NCBI RefSeq assembly: GCF_014230305.1
Contig: NZ_JACLAU010000023.1
Coordinates: 1 to 54,163 of the forward strand
Direction of reading: 5' to 3'
From: Novosphingobium aerophilum
GTDB lineage: Bacteria; Pseudomonadota; Alphaproteobacteria; Sphingomonadales; Sphingomonadaceae
Length of the DNA: 54,163 bases
The position numbers and the translations under genes are program-made. Under the pieces are notes generated by a model. The model saw only the letters and a list, made by a program, of their open reading frames with translations, made no database searches and had not been told where the DNA came from. Below, piece after piece: positions 26,158-35,724 of the stretch (position 1 is its first letter; each line of letters begins with the position of its first letter).

Positions 26158-26937
26158 TCAAGCGGGTGATTTTTCCTTTCTGGATTTGGGCGCTGCCGAA
26201 CTGGCGCGGAAGCGGAAGCTGTCGTTTCCGGTTTCGAGGATGTGGCAGTGATGGGTGAGCCGATCGAGCAGCGCTGTAGTCATCTTGGCATCGCCGAACA
26301 CACCGGCCCACTCGCTGAAGCTGAGGTTGGTGGTGATGATGACGCTGGTGCGCTCGTAGAGGTTGCTGAGCAGGTGGAACAGCAGCGCGCCGCCTGACGC
26401 GCTGAACGGCAGGTAGCCCAGTTCGTCGAGGATGAGCAGATCGAGGCGCAGCAGCCGGTCAGCCAGTTGCCCGGCCTTGTTCATGGCCTTTTCCTGTTCC
26501 AGCGCGTTGACCAGGTCGACGGTCGCGAAGAAGCGGACCTTCTTTCGGTGATGCTCGACCGCCTGCACGCCGAGGGCGGTGGCGATGTGCGTCTTGCCAG
26601 TGCCTGGGCCACCGATCAGCACGACATTGTGAGCCCCATCAATGAACTCGCCGCGATGAAGCTGGCGGACCATGGCCTCGTTCACCTCGCTGGAAGCGAA
26701 GTCGAAGCCGGCCAGGTCCTTGTAGGCCGGGAACTTGGCCGCCTTGATTTGGTAGGCGATGGACCGGACCTCGCGTTCGGCGACTTCGGCCTTGAGCAAC
26801 TGGGAGAGGATAGGGACGGCCGCATCAAACGCGGGTGCCCCTTGCTCGATGAGTTCGCCGATGGCCTGGGCCATGCCGTACATCTTGAGAGAACGCAGCA
26901 TGACCCCGCCGGCGGCGCTGGCGGGGTCATAACGCAT
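26158..26937 (-). CDS. istB: IS21-family helper ATPase IstB
   Basis: About 259 residues starting [19 protein letters not shown]. It has Walker [10 protein letters not shown], Walker [13 protein letters not shown] and the IstB signature [20 protein letters not shown]. IstB is an AAA+ ATPase that selects target DNA and remodels it for the IstA transposase. The start overlaps the end of the istA remnant by 11 bp, the standard istAB arrangement. It looks intact, but its partner is not. Confidence 0.93.
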   Translation of the reverse strand: MRYDPASAAGGVMLRSLKMYGMAQAIGELIEQGAPAFDAAVPILSQLLKAEVAEREVRSIAYQIKAAKFPAYKDLAGFDFASSEVNEAMVRQLHRGEFIDGAHNVVLIGGPGTGKTHIATALGVQAVEHHRKKVRFFATVDLVNALEQEKAMNKAGQLADRLLRLDLLILDELGYLPFSASGGALLFHLLSNLYERTSVIITTNLSFSEWAGVFGDAKMTTALLDRLTHHCHILETGNDSFRFRASSAAPKSRKEKSPA

Positions 26938-27480
26938 GACGCAGATCCTTATTCCGCAGGGTATCGTAGCGGGCGACGTTGGCCTTGGGTTCATGCTGCA
27001 AGGTCAAGGCCTGCGGGGCATCGATTCTGGGCGGCGTGCCATCCTTGCCGTCGATCAGGCGATGCAGGATATTGAGAACGTGGGTCTTGGTCGCCACGCC
27101 AGCCTCGAGGGCCAGTTCGACGGCACACAGCACGGCCTGTTCGTCATGGTGCAGGACCAACGAGAGAATCTCCACCATCTCCCTGTCGCCGCCGGAGCGC
27201 TTCAGAAGCTTGCTCTGCAGCTGCCGGAACCCTCCGGCATCTCGGTGAAGGGCGCGCCATTGCGCAAGGCTCCCGGTTTGCGCTGGATCACCGCAAGATA
27301 GTGCCGCCAGTCATAGATCGTCCGACCCGGTTGATCATGGGATCGTTCGATGATCCGCCCATGCTCGCACAGGATCTGCCCCTCGGCGGCAATGACGATG
27401 CGTTCGGGATGGACCCGCAGGCTTACCGGCCGATTGGCGAAGGAAGCGGGCACGCTGTAACGGTTGGGTTTGTCAGACGA
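26927..27480 (-). pseudogene. istA: IS21 transposase IstA, C-terminal fragment with frameshift
   Basis: Two frames together give the C-terminal part of IstA: NRYSVPASFANRPVSLRV through TIYDWRHYLAVIQRKPGALR to PFTEMPEG in the first, then FRQLQSKLLKRSGGDRE and MVEILSLVLHHDEQAVL in the second. A one-base loss near 27230 joins them. The catalytic N-terminal two thirds is missing, so the element cannot transpose by itself. Confidence 0.85.
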
Positions 27481-27900
27481 CTCGATTGCATGGGCAAGAA
27501 TGTGCGCGAGGCTGGTGTTGGCTTCGCCTCGGAATGGCGAGGGCTGGTGCATCGACAAAAACTCCAACGATGAGGAACTGAGTCGTAGCCATATCGCGCT
27601 TGATCCATGTAGGAAAATGAAAAGAACATTTACGGAACATCTCGTTTCTAGGCGAATCATCCCCTAGGCCCGAGTCGCCGACAATCACCGCCATGCTCTT
27701 CGGGATTCGTCGACGCTGACTACCAGATAAACCGCTATTTCTGCGTATTATCGCCGACGCCATCCAATCGATGCGTCCATATCTGTCCGCCACTTCAGCT
27801 CCAGCGGCAATCCGACTTTCCTACATCGATTTCCTAGATGCATGTGGAACACACAGCGAACGAAAGAACGCTGGATTCACCCCTCCAGATGGAGCTCCAT
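27481..27900. other. Region upstream of traA, no supported gene
   Basis: About 420 bp with only short unsupported frames. It contains a candidate LexA box at 27624-27638 and should hold the traA promoter. It probably carries the debris between the IS21 and the transfer operon. Confidence 0.45.
27624..27638. promoter_or_regulatory. Candidate LexA box (GAAC-N7-GAAC)
   Basis: GAAC, seven bases, GAAC; on the other strand GTTC-N7-GTTC, the alphaproteobacterial LexA target. No SOS gene is recognisable directly downstream on either strand, so it may be an orphan left by a deletion, or it may act on the tra operon. Confidence 0.4.
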
Positions 27901-28245
27901 ATGCAGTCTCTCACCCTCTCCCGGCGTTCCGGCGCCATTGATCAGAACCCCTCGAAGTTCGGGCGGGCCATGACCTTTGCAGTACCGCTTGCGGTCGCAG
28001 CACTGGCCGCAAGCGCAGCCTATGCTGGCGCCGACACGACCTTCACCCCTGCCCTCACGAAATTCACCGATTTCCTCGAAGGCTCGGGCGGCAAGATCAT
28101 CACCGTCCTCAGCCTTGCAGGCGGCCTCATCGGTCTCGCCTCGGGCCGGTTCTCTCTCGGACAGGTCGCTGTTCCGGTCGGTGTCGGCATCGGCGTCGGC
28201 ACAGGTGTTCCGATCGTCACCTCGGTCGTCACCGCGGTCATCTGA
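27901..28245 (+). CDS. traA: F-type pilin precursor TraA
   Basis: 114 residues. A long basic leader with a hydrophobic helix ends at AYAGA, followed by a mature part of about 70 residues with two hydrophobic helices separated by a short basic turn (SGRFSLGQ), the F-pilin layout. Length agrees with F TraA (121). It is first in the transfer operon, as in F. I chose the ATG at 27901 with GGAG six bases upstream. It is the pilus subunit stored in the inner membrane. Confidence 0.8.
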   Translation: MQSLTLSRRSGAIDQNPSKFGRAMTFAVPLAVAALAASAAYAGADTTFTPALTKFTDFLEGSGGKIITVLSLAGGLIGLASGRFSLGQVAVPVGVGIGVGTGVPIVTSVVTAVI

Positions 28246-28271
28246 CGCATCGGACGGGAAGGCGCGTCGCC

Positions 28272-28559
28272 ATGGCAGACCCATATATCATCCCGCGTCG
28301 GCTCGACGATCCGGAGCTCATCGGCTTCTGGACCATCGACGAGTTCGCCGGAATGCTTATCCCCTTCACCTGGGGGATCCTCAGTCAGCATATCTTTGTC
28401 GGCATTATCGTTGCCTTCGGCGCCTGGTTCGCGCTGCGAAAGGCAAAAGCAGGACGCGCCAGCTCCTGGGTAGCCCATGCCGCCTATTGGTATCTGCCTG
28501 CCGGATTGCTGGGCCTGAAATCGACGCCGCCTTCCCACTGCCGCCTGCTTGCCGGTTGA
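28272..28559 (+). CDS. traL: Conjugative transfer protein TraL
   Basis: 95 residues, close to F TraL (91). It begins ADPYIIPRRLDDPELIGFW, the TraL family signature, followed by two membrane segments. It is a small inner-membrane part of the type IV secretion machine (VirB3-like). It lies 26 bp after traA. Confidence 0.92.
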   Translation: MADPYIIPRRLDDPELIGFWTIDEFAGMLIPFTWGILSQHIFVGIIVAFGAWFALRKAKAGRASSWVAHAAYWYLPAGLLGLKSTPPSHCRLLAG

Positions 28560-28571
28560 GGGGAAATATCC

Positions 28572-29144
28572 ATGTTTGCCGACATTTCACACGAGCGTCA
28601 GCAGTCGCTGCTGCGCCAGCGCAACCTCTTTGCGCTCACCAGCGCCGGGCTTGGCATTGCGCTTGTCGTAGCGGTCAGCCTTGCCGCCACCCGCGACCGC
28701 GAAGTCGTACTCCTGCCAACGCTCCCCAAGCAGCTGACCGTCAGCAGCGCGGGGGTCGAGGCCGACTATCTCGAACTCGTGACCCGCGATGCCGCGCTCG
28801 TCTTGCTCAATCGCAGCCCTGAAGGCCTCGACTACTGGATGGACGAGATCCTGAAGCTCGCCGATCCGGCAAGCTACGGGCGCCTCAAGGCCGATCTCGT
28901 CCGGATTGTCGAAGAGCAGCGGGGTTCGGACGTCACCCAGGCCTTCGTCATCCGCTCGATGACCGTCGACCCCAAGGGGCTGACTTCCGACGTGACTGGG
29001 ACGCTAAAGACCTTTGTCGGTGCCCAGGTCATCGCGAGCGACGAGCGCCGTTTCCGCTTCAACTGGACCTACCGGGGCCTGCGTATCGCGCTGTCAGGCT
29101 TCAGCCAGTTGCCCACCAAAGACCCAACGAAGGAGGCCCCGTGA
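28572..29144 (+). CDS. traE: Conjugative transfer protein TraE
   Basis: 190 residues (F TraE: 188). An N-terminal membrane helix (about 19-40) is followed by a periplasmic VirB8-like domain ending with FNWTYRGLRIALSGF. It is an inner-membrane scaffold of the secretion channel. The stop overlaps the traK start. Confidence 0.92.
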   Translation: MFADISHERQQSLLRQRNLFALTSAGLGIALVVAVSLAATRDREVVLLPTLPKQLTVSSAGVEADYLELVTRDAALVLLNRSPEGLDYWMDEILKLADPASYGRLKADLVRIVEEQRGSDVTQAFVIRSMTVDPKGLTSDVTGTLKTFVGAQVIASDERRFRFNWTYRGLRIALSGFSQLPTKDPTKEAP

Positions 29145-29902
29145 TGGCTTACCGACGCAAGACGCGCGCGCGGAGCCTGGCTCTTTGCGCCAGCACCATG
29201 CTCGCATTTTCAGGAAGCGGCGCTCAGGCCGCCGATCAGTTCAAACAGGCTGCAGATGGAGCAAGCATCGAATGCGCCGTGTCGGCCCGCGAGCTGACGC
29301 GCTTCGCGCTTATCGACGACCAGTTTGCCAGCGTGTCGAAGATCTCGACCGGCACGCCCTACAACGATTTTGCGGTCACCAACGAACCGCTGCGCGGCGA
29401 CATCTACGTGTCGGTGCCCGAGACCTATGCGGCGCGGTCGATCAGCTTCTTCGCCACGACCAAGAAGGGCTTCGTCTACAAGGTTTCCTGCCAGGTCGAG
29501 CCTGTCCCCGCAGTGCAGGTCTTCATCACCAACCCGGCTATCGCGACAAACAAGGCATCTGGCTGGGAAAGCGAAACGCCGCTGGAGACGAGCGCAGTGC
29601 GGCTCATCCAGGCCATGGCCAATGACCAGACGGTCGATGGCTTCGAAGTCAGGCAGTCCTCCGCCCTTCCGGCACGGGTCGGCGATCTCGAAATCCAGCT
29701 CATCGCCGATTATCGCGGCAGCGCGCTCGCCGGAAAGGTCATCCGCCTGGCGAACCGTGGCCGCAAGCCGCTGACGCTTGCCGAAGCGGATCTCGCGTCC
29801 TCCCAGACACTCGCAATCTCGATCGCCCAGCCCACTCTCAAATCGAGAGAAAGCACGGTCGCCTTCATCGTCGGTTCGAACGGAGGGTTGGGCCATGAGT
29901 GA
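29144..29902 (+). CDS. traK: Type-F secretin TraK
   Basis: 252 residues with a signal peptide. It contains the TraK pattern VSVPETYAARSISFFATTKKG and a C-terminal VirB9-like beta domain. With TraV and TraB it forms the outer-membrane core complex. A GTG lies one codon before the chosen ATG. It overlaps traB by 8 bp. Confidence 0.9.
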   Translation: MAYRRKTRARSLALCASTMLAFSGSGAQAADQFKQAADGASIECAVSARELTRFALIDDQFASVSKISTGTPYNDFAVTNEPLRGDIYVSVPETYAARSISFFATTKKGFVYKVSCQVEPVPAVQVFITNPAIATNKASGWESETPLETSAVRLIQAMANDQTVDGFEVRQSSALPARVGDLEIQLIADYRGSALAGKVIRLANRGRKPLTLAEADLASSQTLAISIAQPTLKSRESTVAFIVGSNGGLGHE

Positions 29903-31229
29903 TGCTCCCTCGATCTCAACCCCGGTACAGGCCGATCCGGCATCGCCGTCGCCGGTAGCCAGCCTCAACGCGAAGACTGCACGGCGGCAGAAGCTTCTGC
30001 TTGGCTCCTTGGGCGCAATCGCGCTTGTCGGCGGCAGCTGGTTCATCCTGGGCGGCGACGACAGCGCGAAGAGCGATGATCCCACCGCCGCGCAGACCAT
30101 CGACACGGCAGGGCTCATCAATCGCGACCTTTCGCAGCGCGAGTTCGTCGCGACCTACGGCAACCGTCTCGATGCCGTGACCCGCGAGCAGAAGGCCATG
30201 AAGGACGCGAGCCTCCCGCGCGAGGAAATCGAATCCCAGCTTGCCGCGCTCAAGGCGGAAAACCAGGCCATGCGGGTCGACGGTCAGGCCGCAATCGATG
30301 CGATCTCCGCTGAGAACGCGGATCTCAAGTCACGCCTTGCCAGCCAGGCCGCCCCGGCATCCGCAAGCCTGCCGCCACCGGCCTATGGCCCGCAGGCGGG
30401 TGGCTACGATGCGCGCGGTCGACCGGTTCAGCCTGCTCCTGCGGGTGCCGCGCTGGGCGCAAGCGAAACCGGCCTGCCCGGTCCCGGTGAAGTCAAACTC
30501 ATGAGCTTCACCTCCGACAAGGCAGGAGCCAGCGGCCTCAGGGCGGCTCGCCCCGAAGCGCCGCCGGTGGTGGTCGAGGATTCGCCGGATTATCTCCCGC
30601 CCAATTCCTATGCTCCTGCCAAGGTCATTGTCGGCGTCGATGCGTCGGCGGGGGTCGCGAGCCAGACCGATCCGCTTCCCGTGGTGCTGCGCATTACCGG
30701 TCCGGCGCGATCGGTCATGCAGAACGGCAAGGTTCTGACCACGCGGCTTCAGGGCTGCATCGTCAATGGCGCAGCGCGCGGCGATCTCTCGTCCGAGAAG
30801 GTTTACGTGAAGCTGGCGCGGATGACCTGCGACCAGCCCGGCGGGCGCGTCGCGGTGAGCGAGGTCAAAGGCTTCATCAGCTTTGCTGGAAAATCAGGCG
30901 TGCGTGGCCGTGTCGTCAGCCGCGAGGGCAGCCTTGTCAGCCAGGCTCTGCTTGCCGGGATTGTCGGCGGGTTCGGGCGTGGCTTTTCGGCGAACGCCAA
31001 CAGCGTCTTCTCCGGCGTCACGACCAATGCCGATGGCACCCGCTCGAAGCTCTCTGCCGGCGACATCCTCGGCGGTGGGCTCGGCCAGGGCGCTGCCGAT
31101 GCCGCCGATACGGTCAGCAAATATCTGATCGAGCGCGCCGAACAATACCAACCCGTCGTCGAGATGCCGACCGGCATCGATGTCGAGATCGTCTTCCTCG
31201 ACGGCGTCTACGTGAGGAACTCCCAATGA
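29895..31229 (+). CDS. traB: Conjugative transfer protein TraB
   Basis: 444 residues (VirB10-like; F TraB: 475). One N-terminal membrane helix (about 35-52), a coiled coil (about 90-150), a Pro-rich periplasmic spacer, and the C-terminal domain with LTTRLQGCIVNGAARGDLSSEKVYVKL-type strands (given here in outline) ending VEIVFLDGVYVR. TraB spans the periplasm from the inner to the outer membrane. The frame is intact. Confidence 0.92.
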   Translation: MSDAPSISTPVQADPASPSPVASLNAKTARRQKLLLGSLGAIALVGGSWFILGGDDSAKSDDPTAAQTIDTAGLINRDLSQREFVATYGNRLDAVTREQKAMKDASLPREEIESQLAALKAENQAMRVDGQAAIDAISAENADLKSRLASQAAPASASLPPPAYGPQAGGYDARGRPVQPAPAGAALGASETGLPGPGEVKLMSFTSDKAGASGLRAARPEAPPVVVEDSPDYLPPNSYAPAKVIVGVDASAGVASQTDPLPVVLRITGPARSVMQNGKVLTTRLQGCIVNGAARGDLSSEKVYVKLARMTCDQPGGRVAVSEVKGFISFAGKSGVRGRVVSREGSLVSQALLAGIVGGFGRGFSANANSVFSGVTTNADGTRSKLSAGDILGGGLGQGAADAADTVSKYLIERAEQYQPVVEMPTGIDVEIVFLDGVYVRNSQ

Positions 31230-32116
31230 CCCCCGCCACAAACGATCCAACCCCCACCAAGCCGCGGCGCTGGCTGCGACCGGTGGCGACCGTTGCTGCC
31301 GTCGTCGCCCTGTCAGCCGCAACGGGTTGGGGCGTGGCCAGCCTCGCCTCCCCGGCTCAGGCTCCCGACACGGCAAAGGTGCGCGCCGCGCTCAAGCTGC
31401 GCCTCCCGAAGACGCCGATCGACGCCATCACCTGCGATGGCCTTGGCGGCCTGTGCGAAGTCGCCTCGAAATCGACGCTGTTCTACGTCGATCGCGCGGC
31501 CAAATATCTGGTGATCGGGCGCATCTACGACATGGAGGCGCGGCAAGACCTGACGGCAGCCCGTCTCCTCGCACTCAATCCAGACTTGCTGACTGCGGGC
31601 GGGGCACGGCGGAGCAATGCCAACGACGAAAGCCAGCCAGCCCCGCGCGCCACCCCGCAGAAGGTATCGCTCGCTGGCCTGCCCGCGAACGGCGCGATCA
31701 CCTGGGGACCAGCCAACGGCCCCAATGTCGTCGTCTTCTCCGATTTCCACTGCGGCTACTGCAAGAAGCTCGAGGGCGAGCTGAAGGCGATCGGCGCGCG
31801 CGTCGAGGAGCGGCCCATTTCGATCTTCGGGGCCGACAGCCGCCGCGATGCCGAACGGGTGCTGTGCTCGCCGCGCCCCGAGGTGTCCCTGCACATGGCC
31901 TATTCGGGTCTCGCCCTCGCCAACCCGAAGCCGTGCGACACGAGCGGGCTCGATGCCAACGAGGCCTTTGCCAAGGCCCATGGCTTCAACGGAACGCCGG
32001 TGATCGTACGCCCGTCGGACGGCGCGATCCTCGAAGGGTATCGCCCGGCTTCCGTGCTCCGCGAATTCCTCAAGCCCGTAAAAGCGGCTGCCCCAGTTCC
32101 GGCCAAAAAAGGATAA
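31226..32116 (+). CDS. dsbC: DsbC-family thiol-disulfide protein in the tra operon
   Basis: 296 residues with an N-terminal membrane anchor or signal (about 18-42). The thioredoxin-fold domain shows the active site FHCGYCKK and the cis-Pro region FNGTPVIV. DsbC-like proteins in F-type operons fold the Cys-rich transfer proteins (TraU, TraN and others). Overlaps the traB stop by 4 bp. Confidence 0.9.
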   Translation: MTPATNDPTPTKPRRWLRPVATVAAVVALSAATGWGVASLASPAQAPDTAKVRAALKLRLPKTPIDAITCDGLGGLCEVASKSTLFYVDRAAKYLVIGRIYDMEARQDLTAARLLALNPDLLTAGGARRSNANDESQPAPRATPQKVSLAGLPANGAITWGPANGPNVVVFSDFHCGYCKKLEGELKAIGARVEERPISIFGADSRRDAERVLCSPRPEVSLHMAYSGLALANPKPCDTSGLDANEAFAKAHGFNGTPVIVRPSDGAILEGYRPASVLREFLKPVKAAAPVPAKKG

Positions 32117-32121
32117 TCGTC

Positions 32122-32433
32122 ATGGGATTTTCCCACCGTATTTTCGCCTCTGCCTGCCTTGCCGTGCTGACCAGCGGCTGCGCCACCTTTGGCACTAATA
32201 TCGAAGGCGATTTCACCTGCCGTGCCCCCAAGGGCGACTGCGCACCCAGCCAGGTGATCGATGCCCGCGCGACCAAGGATTTGTCCGCGAGCGGACCGGT
32301 CCATGACGGTCTGCGTCGCCCTGTTTCCGTCGCATCCGGCGATCAGGGCCGCACCTCCGAGCGTATGATCCGACGACCCGGCTCTATTTCAACGCGCGCT
32401 CCAAAGGCTTCGTGCTCACGGTCACTCCTCTGA
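32122..32433 (+). pseudogene. traV: TraV lipoprotein, truncated by deletion into traC
   Basis: The first about 78 residues are TraV: a lipoprotein signal with LTSGCA, then CRAPKGDCAPS with the conserved Cys pair. Near 32355 (after RTSER) the downstream DNA encodes TraC in another frame, so this frame ends with about 25 meaningless residues. F TraV has 171 residues. The C-terminal half that binds TraK and TraB is lost. Confidence 0.85.
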
Positions 32434-34381
32434 TCGGGGCGGACGAACGCACTGGCGAGATCCTCGGGTCATTCTTCTCCGAAGGGCTTCCGGCAGGCGC
32501 CTGTCTCCAGGTCCTGCATCTCGCCTCTCCGCGCATCAGCCGGATCGTCGCACCCTGGTTTGCGCCGCGCTATGTCCAGGGCGGGGTCTACGAGGCGATT
32601 GCCCGCCACCGCGCACGGCGACTCTACGGCCTCGTCTGGGAATCGGGTTCGCAGGACGCGCCCTTTCACGCCCGGCACCATCAGGTCATCGTTTCGGTGG
32701 GCGTGCCTGCGGCCAAGGCGGTCAGCAACGAAGATCTCAAGCAGACCCGCGACGGCCTCATCGCCATGCTGAAGTCGCTCAATCTGGGCGTTGCCGAAGT
32801 CGAGCCACAGCAACTGATCGCCATCATCGACGACCTGACTTCGCCGACCACCGCGCCGCAGGACGATGCTGTGCCCTATAATCCGAACGACGCGATCGCG
32901 GCCCAGGCGATCCGGCACGATATCGAGCTCGTCATCCACGAAGACCGGATGCGGCTCGTCACCGAGCGGTTTCGTGCGACGGGCAAGATCGAGGACGGCG
33001 TTCCCGAGATCGGCACGGTCTATCCCGACGCGTTCGACGTTCGGCATTTTTCCTCGCGCAACATGCCCCAGCGCTGGGCGCCGTGGGAATGCGCGCGGCT
33101 CATCGGCGACATGTTCACCGACAAGCTGCGTTTCCCCTGCCCGGCGGCGACGATGCTGTGCCTCGTCTATCCCGACCAGGAAGCCGCTTCGGCCACCCGC
33201 ACCTGCTGTTGGTGGGCCGGCGCGGCCAGCCCTTCTTCTGGTCGCCGTTCGAGAACGATGCTGGCAACCACAATGTCGCGATCTGCGGCAAGTCGGGATC
33301 GGGCAAGTCTGTGCTGCTGCAGGAAATGTGCGCGGCGCTTCGGGGTGCGGGCGCGCAGGTCGTGGTCATCGACGACGGACGCAGCTTCGAGCATTCGGTG
33401 AAGCTGCAAGGCGGCCGGTTCGTCGAGTTCACGATGAAGGCGGGCTTCTGCCTCAATCCGTTCTCGATGATCGATGGCGAGCGCGCGGCCGAAGACGAGG
33501 ATTACCGGCTCGACTGCTTCGGCATGGTCAAGGCCATTGTCGGCCAGATGGCGCGGCACAGCGCAAAGCTCAATGACACCGAGCGCGGCCTGATTGACCG
33601 GGCGGTCAACACCGTCTGGAGCGAACGGGGCGTCGATGCCTCGATCACCGGCGTCGGCGAAGCATTGGCCGGTCTCGGCAATGAAGCCGCGAGCGACCTT
33701 GCCACCGCGCTTGCGCCATACATGGCCGGCGGCACCTATGGCGCCTTTTTTGAAGGCCAGGCGAGCCTCGATCTCGACACCGATTTCACCGTCTTCGAGA
33801 TGTCGGACCTTGCCACACGCGAGGAACTGCGCAGCGTCGTTCTCTCGGCGATCATGTTCATGACCAGCCAGGCCATGACCCGCAGCCCGCGCTCGATGAG
33901 GAAGCTGCTCTTAATCGACGAGGCGTGGTCGATGCTCAAGGGCGGCTCGATGGGCGAGTTCGTCGAAACCTATGCCCGCACCTGCCGCAAATATGGCGGG
34001 GCGCTGGCAACCGCGACGCAGTCACTCAACGACTATTACAAGTCCGACGGCGCGACCGCTGCGCTCGAAAACAGCGACTGGATGCTGATTCTCCAGCAGA
34101 AGCCCGAGACGATCGCCGATTTCAAGGCGTCGAAGCGCCTCGATATGGACGATCGCACCGAGACCCTGATCCGCAGCCTGAAGCGTTCGGGGAGCGACTA
34201 TTCGGAAGTCTTCATCAAGGGCCCGGAGACCGAAGCCATCGGCCGGCTCGTGCTCGACGACTATTCGGCGACGCTGTTCTCAAGCTCGCCCCAGACCTTT
34301 GCAGCGATCGATGCCGAAATTGCGCGCGGCCATCAGCTTGCCGACGCGATCGAACGGATCGCCTTTGCCAATCGAACCTGA
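32356..34381 (+). pseudogene. traC: TraC (VirB4-like ATPase), two deletions
   Basis: The sequence begins mid-protein (YDPTTRLYFNARSKGFVLTV) in the frame open from before 32412, so the N-terminus is missing. It runs to LVYPDQEAAS near 33195. From there the frame changes to PHLLLVGRRGQPFFWSPFE. By comparison with intact F-type TraC this junction skips roughly a hundred or more residues. The ATPase end is complete: Walker A GKSGSGKS, Walker B KLLLIDEAWS, ending EIARGHQLADAIERIAF. An active TraC is needed for pilus assembly, so the system should be dead unless a second copy exists. Confidence 0.88.
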
Positions 34382-34413
34382 CTTCTCCCTCCATCCAAGG
34401 ACACCCAAAACCG

Positions 34414-34809
34414 ATGCCACTCCATCTCGTCACGCCGATCGACCGGGCCCAGGATGCCCGTGCCGACTGCGACAGCCTCGATCTTCCGGTCAAGGGCTGG
34501 CGGTCTCATGCCGCCGACCTTTGCTACATCGTGCTTCGCGGCAGCACATTCCTCGCCTCGAGCTACCTCATGGCGCTCGGGCTTCCGCTGCTCTTCTTCC
34601 TTCTGATTTCCGGCGGAGATGCCGGGGTCTTCTTCGCCCATCTCGCCAATATTTCGGACCGCTTTCTCGGCGCCGAGCAAGGCCGCCAGATCGGCTTCCT
34701 CGACGAGTTCAAGTTGGTCCTCATCGGTGTCGCAACGCTCGTCGTGGTCTGGCGCCTGCCGCGCTTCATCAACGATCTCGAGCGCGAGCTTTCGCGAGAA
34801 AAGCTGTGA
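34414..34809 (+). CDS. Conserved membrane protein in the tra operon
   Basis: 131 residues with two hydrophobic segments (about 45-70, LMALGLPLLFFLLI; and about 103-118, LVLIGVATLVVVW). I do not recognise the family. It lies between traC and trbI and overlaps the trbI start by 4 bp, so it belongs to the transfer operon. The frame is intact. Confidence 0.7.
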   Translation: MPLHLVTPIDRAQDARADCDSLDLPVKGWRSHAADLCYIVLRGSTFLASSYLMALGLPLLFFLLISGGDAGVFFAHLANISDRFLGAEQGRQIGFLDEFKLVLIGVATLVVVWRLPRFINDLERELSREKL

Positions 34810-35213
34810 AGAACATATTGGCAACACAGTCCCTGCGCGGCCGCATGGGTGCGGTCAACTGGACCGCCGTCGCGCTCGGTTTGAGTATGGTCGGCTCGGC
34901 GCTCTGGGGCGTCTGGGCTACCGACAAGCTGCTCGCGCTCGACAAGCGCGAAGTGGTGACCGTGCAGCTGAGCCGCATCATGGGCGACTTCATCGAAGCC
35001 GAGGCGCGCGCAGGCCGACCGCCAGAAGAAACGAAGATGCGCGTCCAGGCCTATCTCCAGGCGGTCGAAGCCTCGGTCGAACATCTGGGCCGCGAGGGCC
35101 GCACGGTCCTTGTCGCCGAAGCGGTGGTGGCCGGCAGCACGCCTGATCTCACCGAAGCCGTGCGCGCCGATGTCGCGCGCCGCGTGGGAGCCATTCCCGA
35201 TGTGCGCCGCTGA
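34806..35213 (+). CDS. trbI: Conjugative transfer protein TrbI (F type)
   Basis: 135 residues (F TrbI: 128) with one N-terminal membrane helix and a periplasmic tail that ends with LVAEAVVAGSTPDLTEAV, typical of the family. F TrbI influences pilus retraction. The start is GTG, overlapping the previous stop. Its end overlaps the next gene by 14 bp. Confidence 0.85.
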   Translation: MKNILATQSLRGRMGAVNWTAVALGLSMVGSALWGVWATDKLLALDKREVVTVQLSRIMGDFIEAEARAGRPPEETKMRVQAYLQAVEASVEHLGREGRTVLVAEAVVAGSTPDLTEAVRADVARRVGAIPDVRR

Positions 35214-35724
35214 TCTTGTCCTCCACTCGCCAACCGGGCGGCGCCTCGCGCTGTGGGCAGGGCTTGGCGCGGCAGCGCTCGCGCTCACCTCGCTCGCCGC
35301 CTTCTCGAAGGACCATGCGCTGATGATCAACGCCAGTCCGAGCCTGCCCTACTGGGCGATCTGGCTCGATCGCGGCGCGCTGCCGCAGCGCGGCGAGATC
35401 ATCCTGTTCGATCCGCCCGCCTCGCCGCTGCTCGAAAGGCACTTCGGCAAGAAGCCCAGGCCGTTCGGCAAGAAGGTGAGCGGCATGCCCGGCGACATCG
35501 TGACCGAGAAGGAGCGCAGCTTCTTCGTCAATGGCCGCAAGGTTGCGGTAGCCAAGCGCGCAAGCCGTTTTGGCGAGCCGCTGGCTCTCGGTCCGACTGG
35601 CGTGGTGCCTCAAGGCTGCTATTTCGTCACCACCGCGCACAAGGACGGTTTCGACAGCCGCTATGCGGCGATCGGGTGGATCTGCGCCAGGCGCATTCTC
35701 GGGGTCGGGAGGCCGATCTTGTGA
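35200..35724 (+). CDS. traF: S26-family signal peptidase, TraF type
   Basis: 174 residues with one membrane helix (about 18-35). The catalytic Ser lies in NASPSLPYWAIW and the general-base Lys in KKVSGMPGD, the S26 signature. TraF-type peptidases process pilin in conjugation systems; here it sits between trbI and traW. It is not the F-plasmid TraF thioredoxin-like protein. The overlapping start and stop tie it to the operon. Confidence 0.88.
   Translation: MCAADLVLHSPTGRRLALWAGLGAAALALTSLAAFSKDHALMINASPSLPYWAIWLDRGALPQRGEIILFDPPASPLLERHFGKKPRPFGKKVSGMPGDIVTEKERSFFVNGRKVAVAKRASRFGEPLALGPTGVVPQGCYFVTTAHKDGFDSRYAAIGWICARRILGVGRPIL

Noticed and set aside
32412..34381. Two separate TraC genes
   Set aside because: The two frames hold successive parts of one TraC with a missing middle; it is one broken gene.
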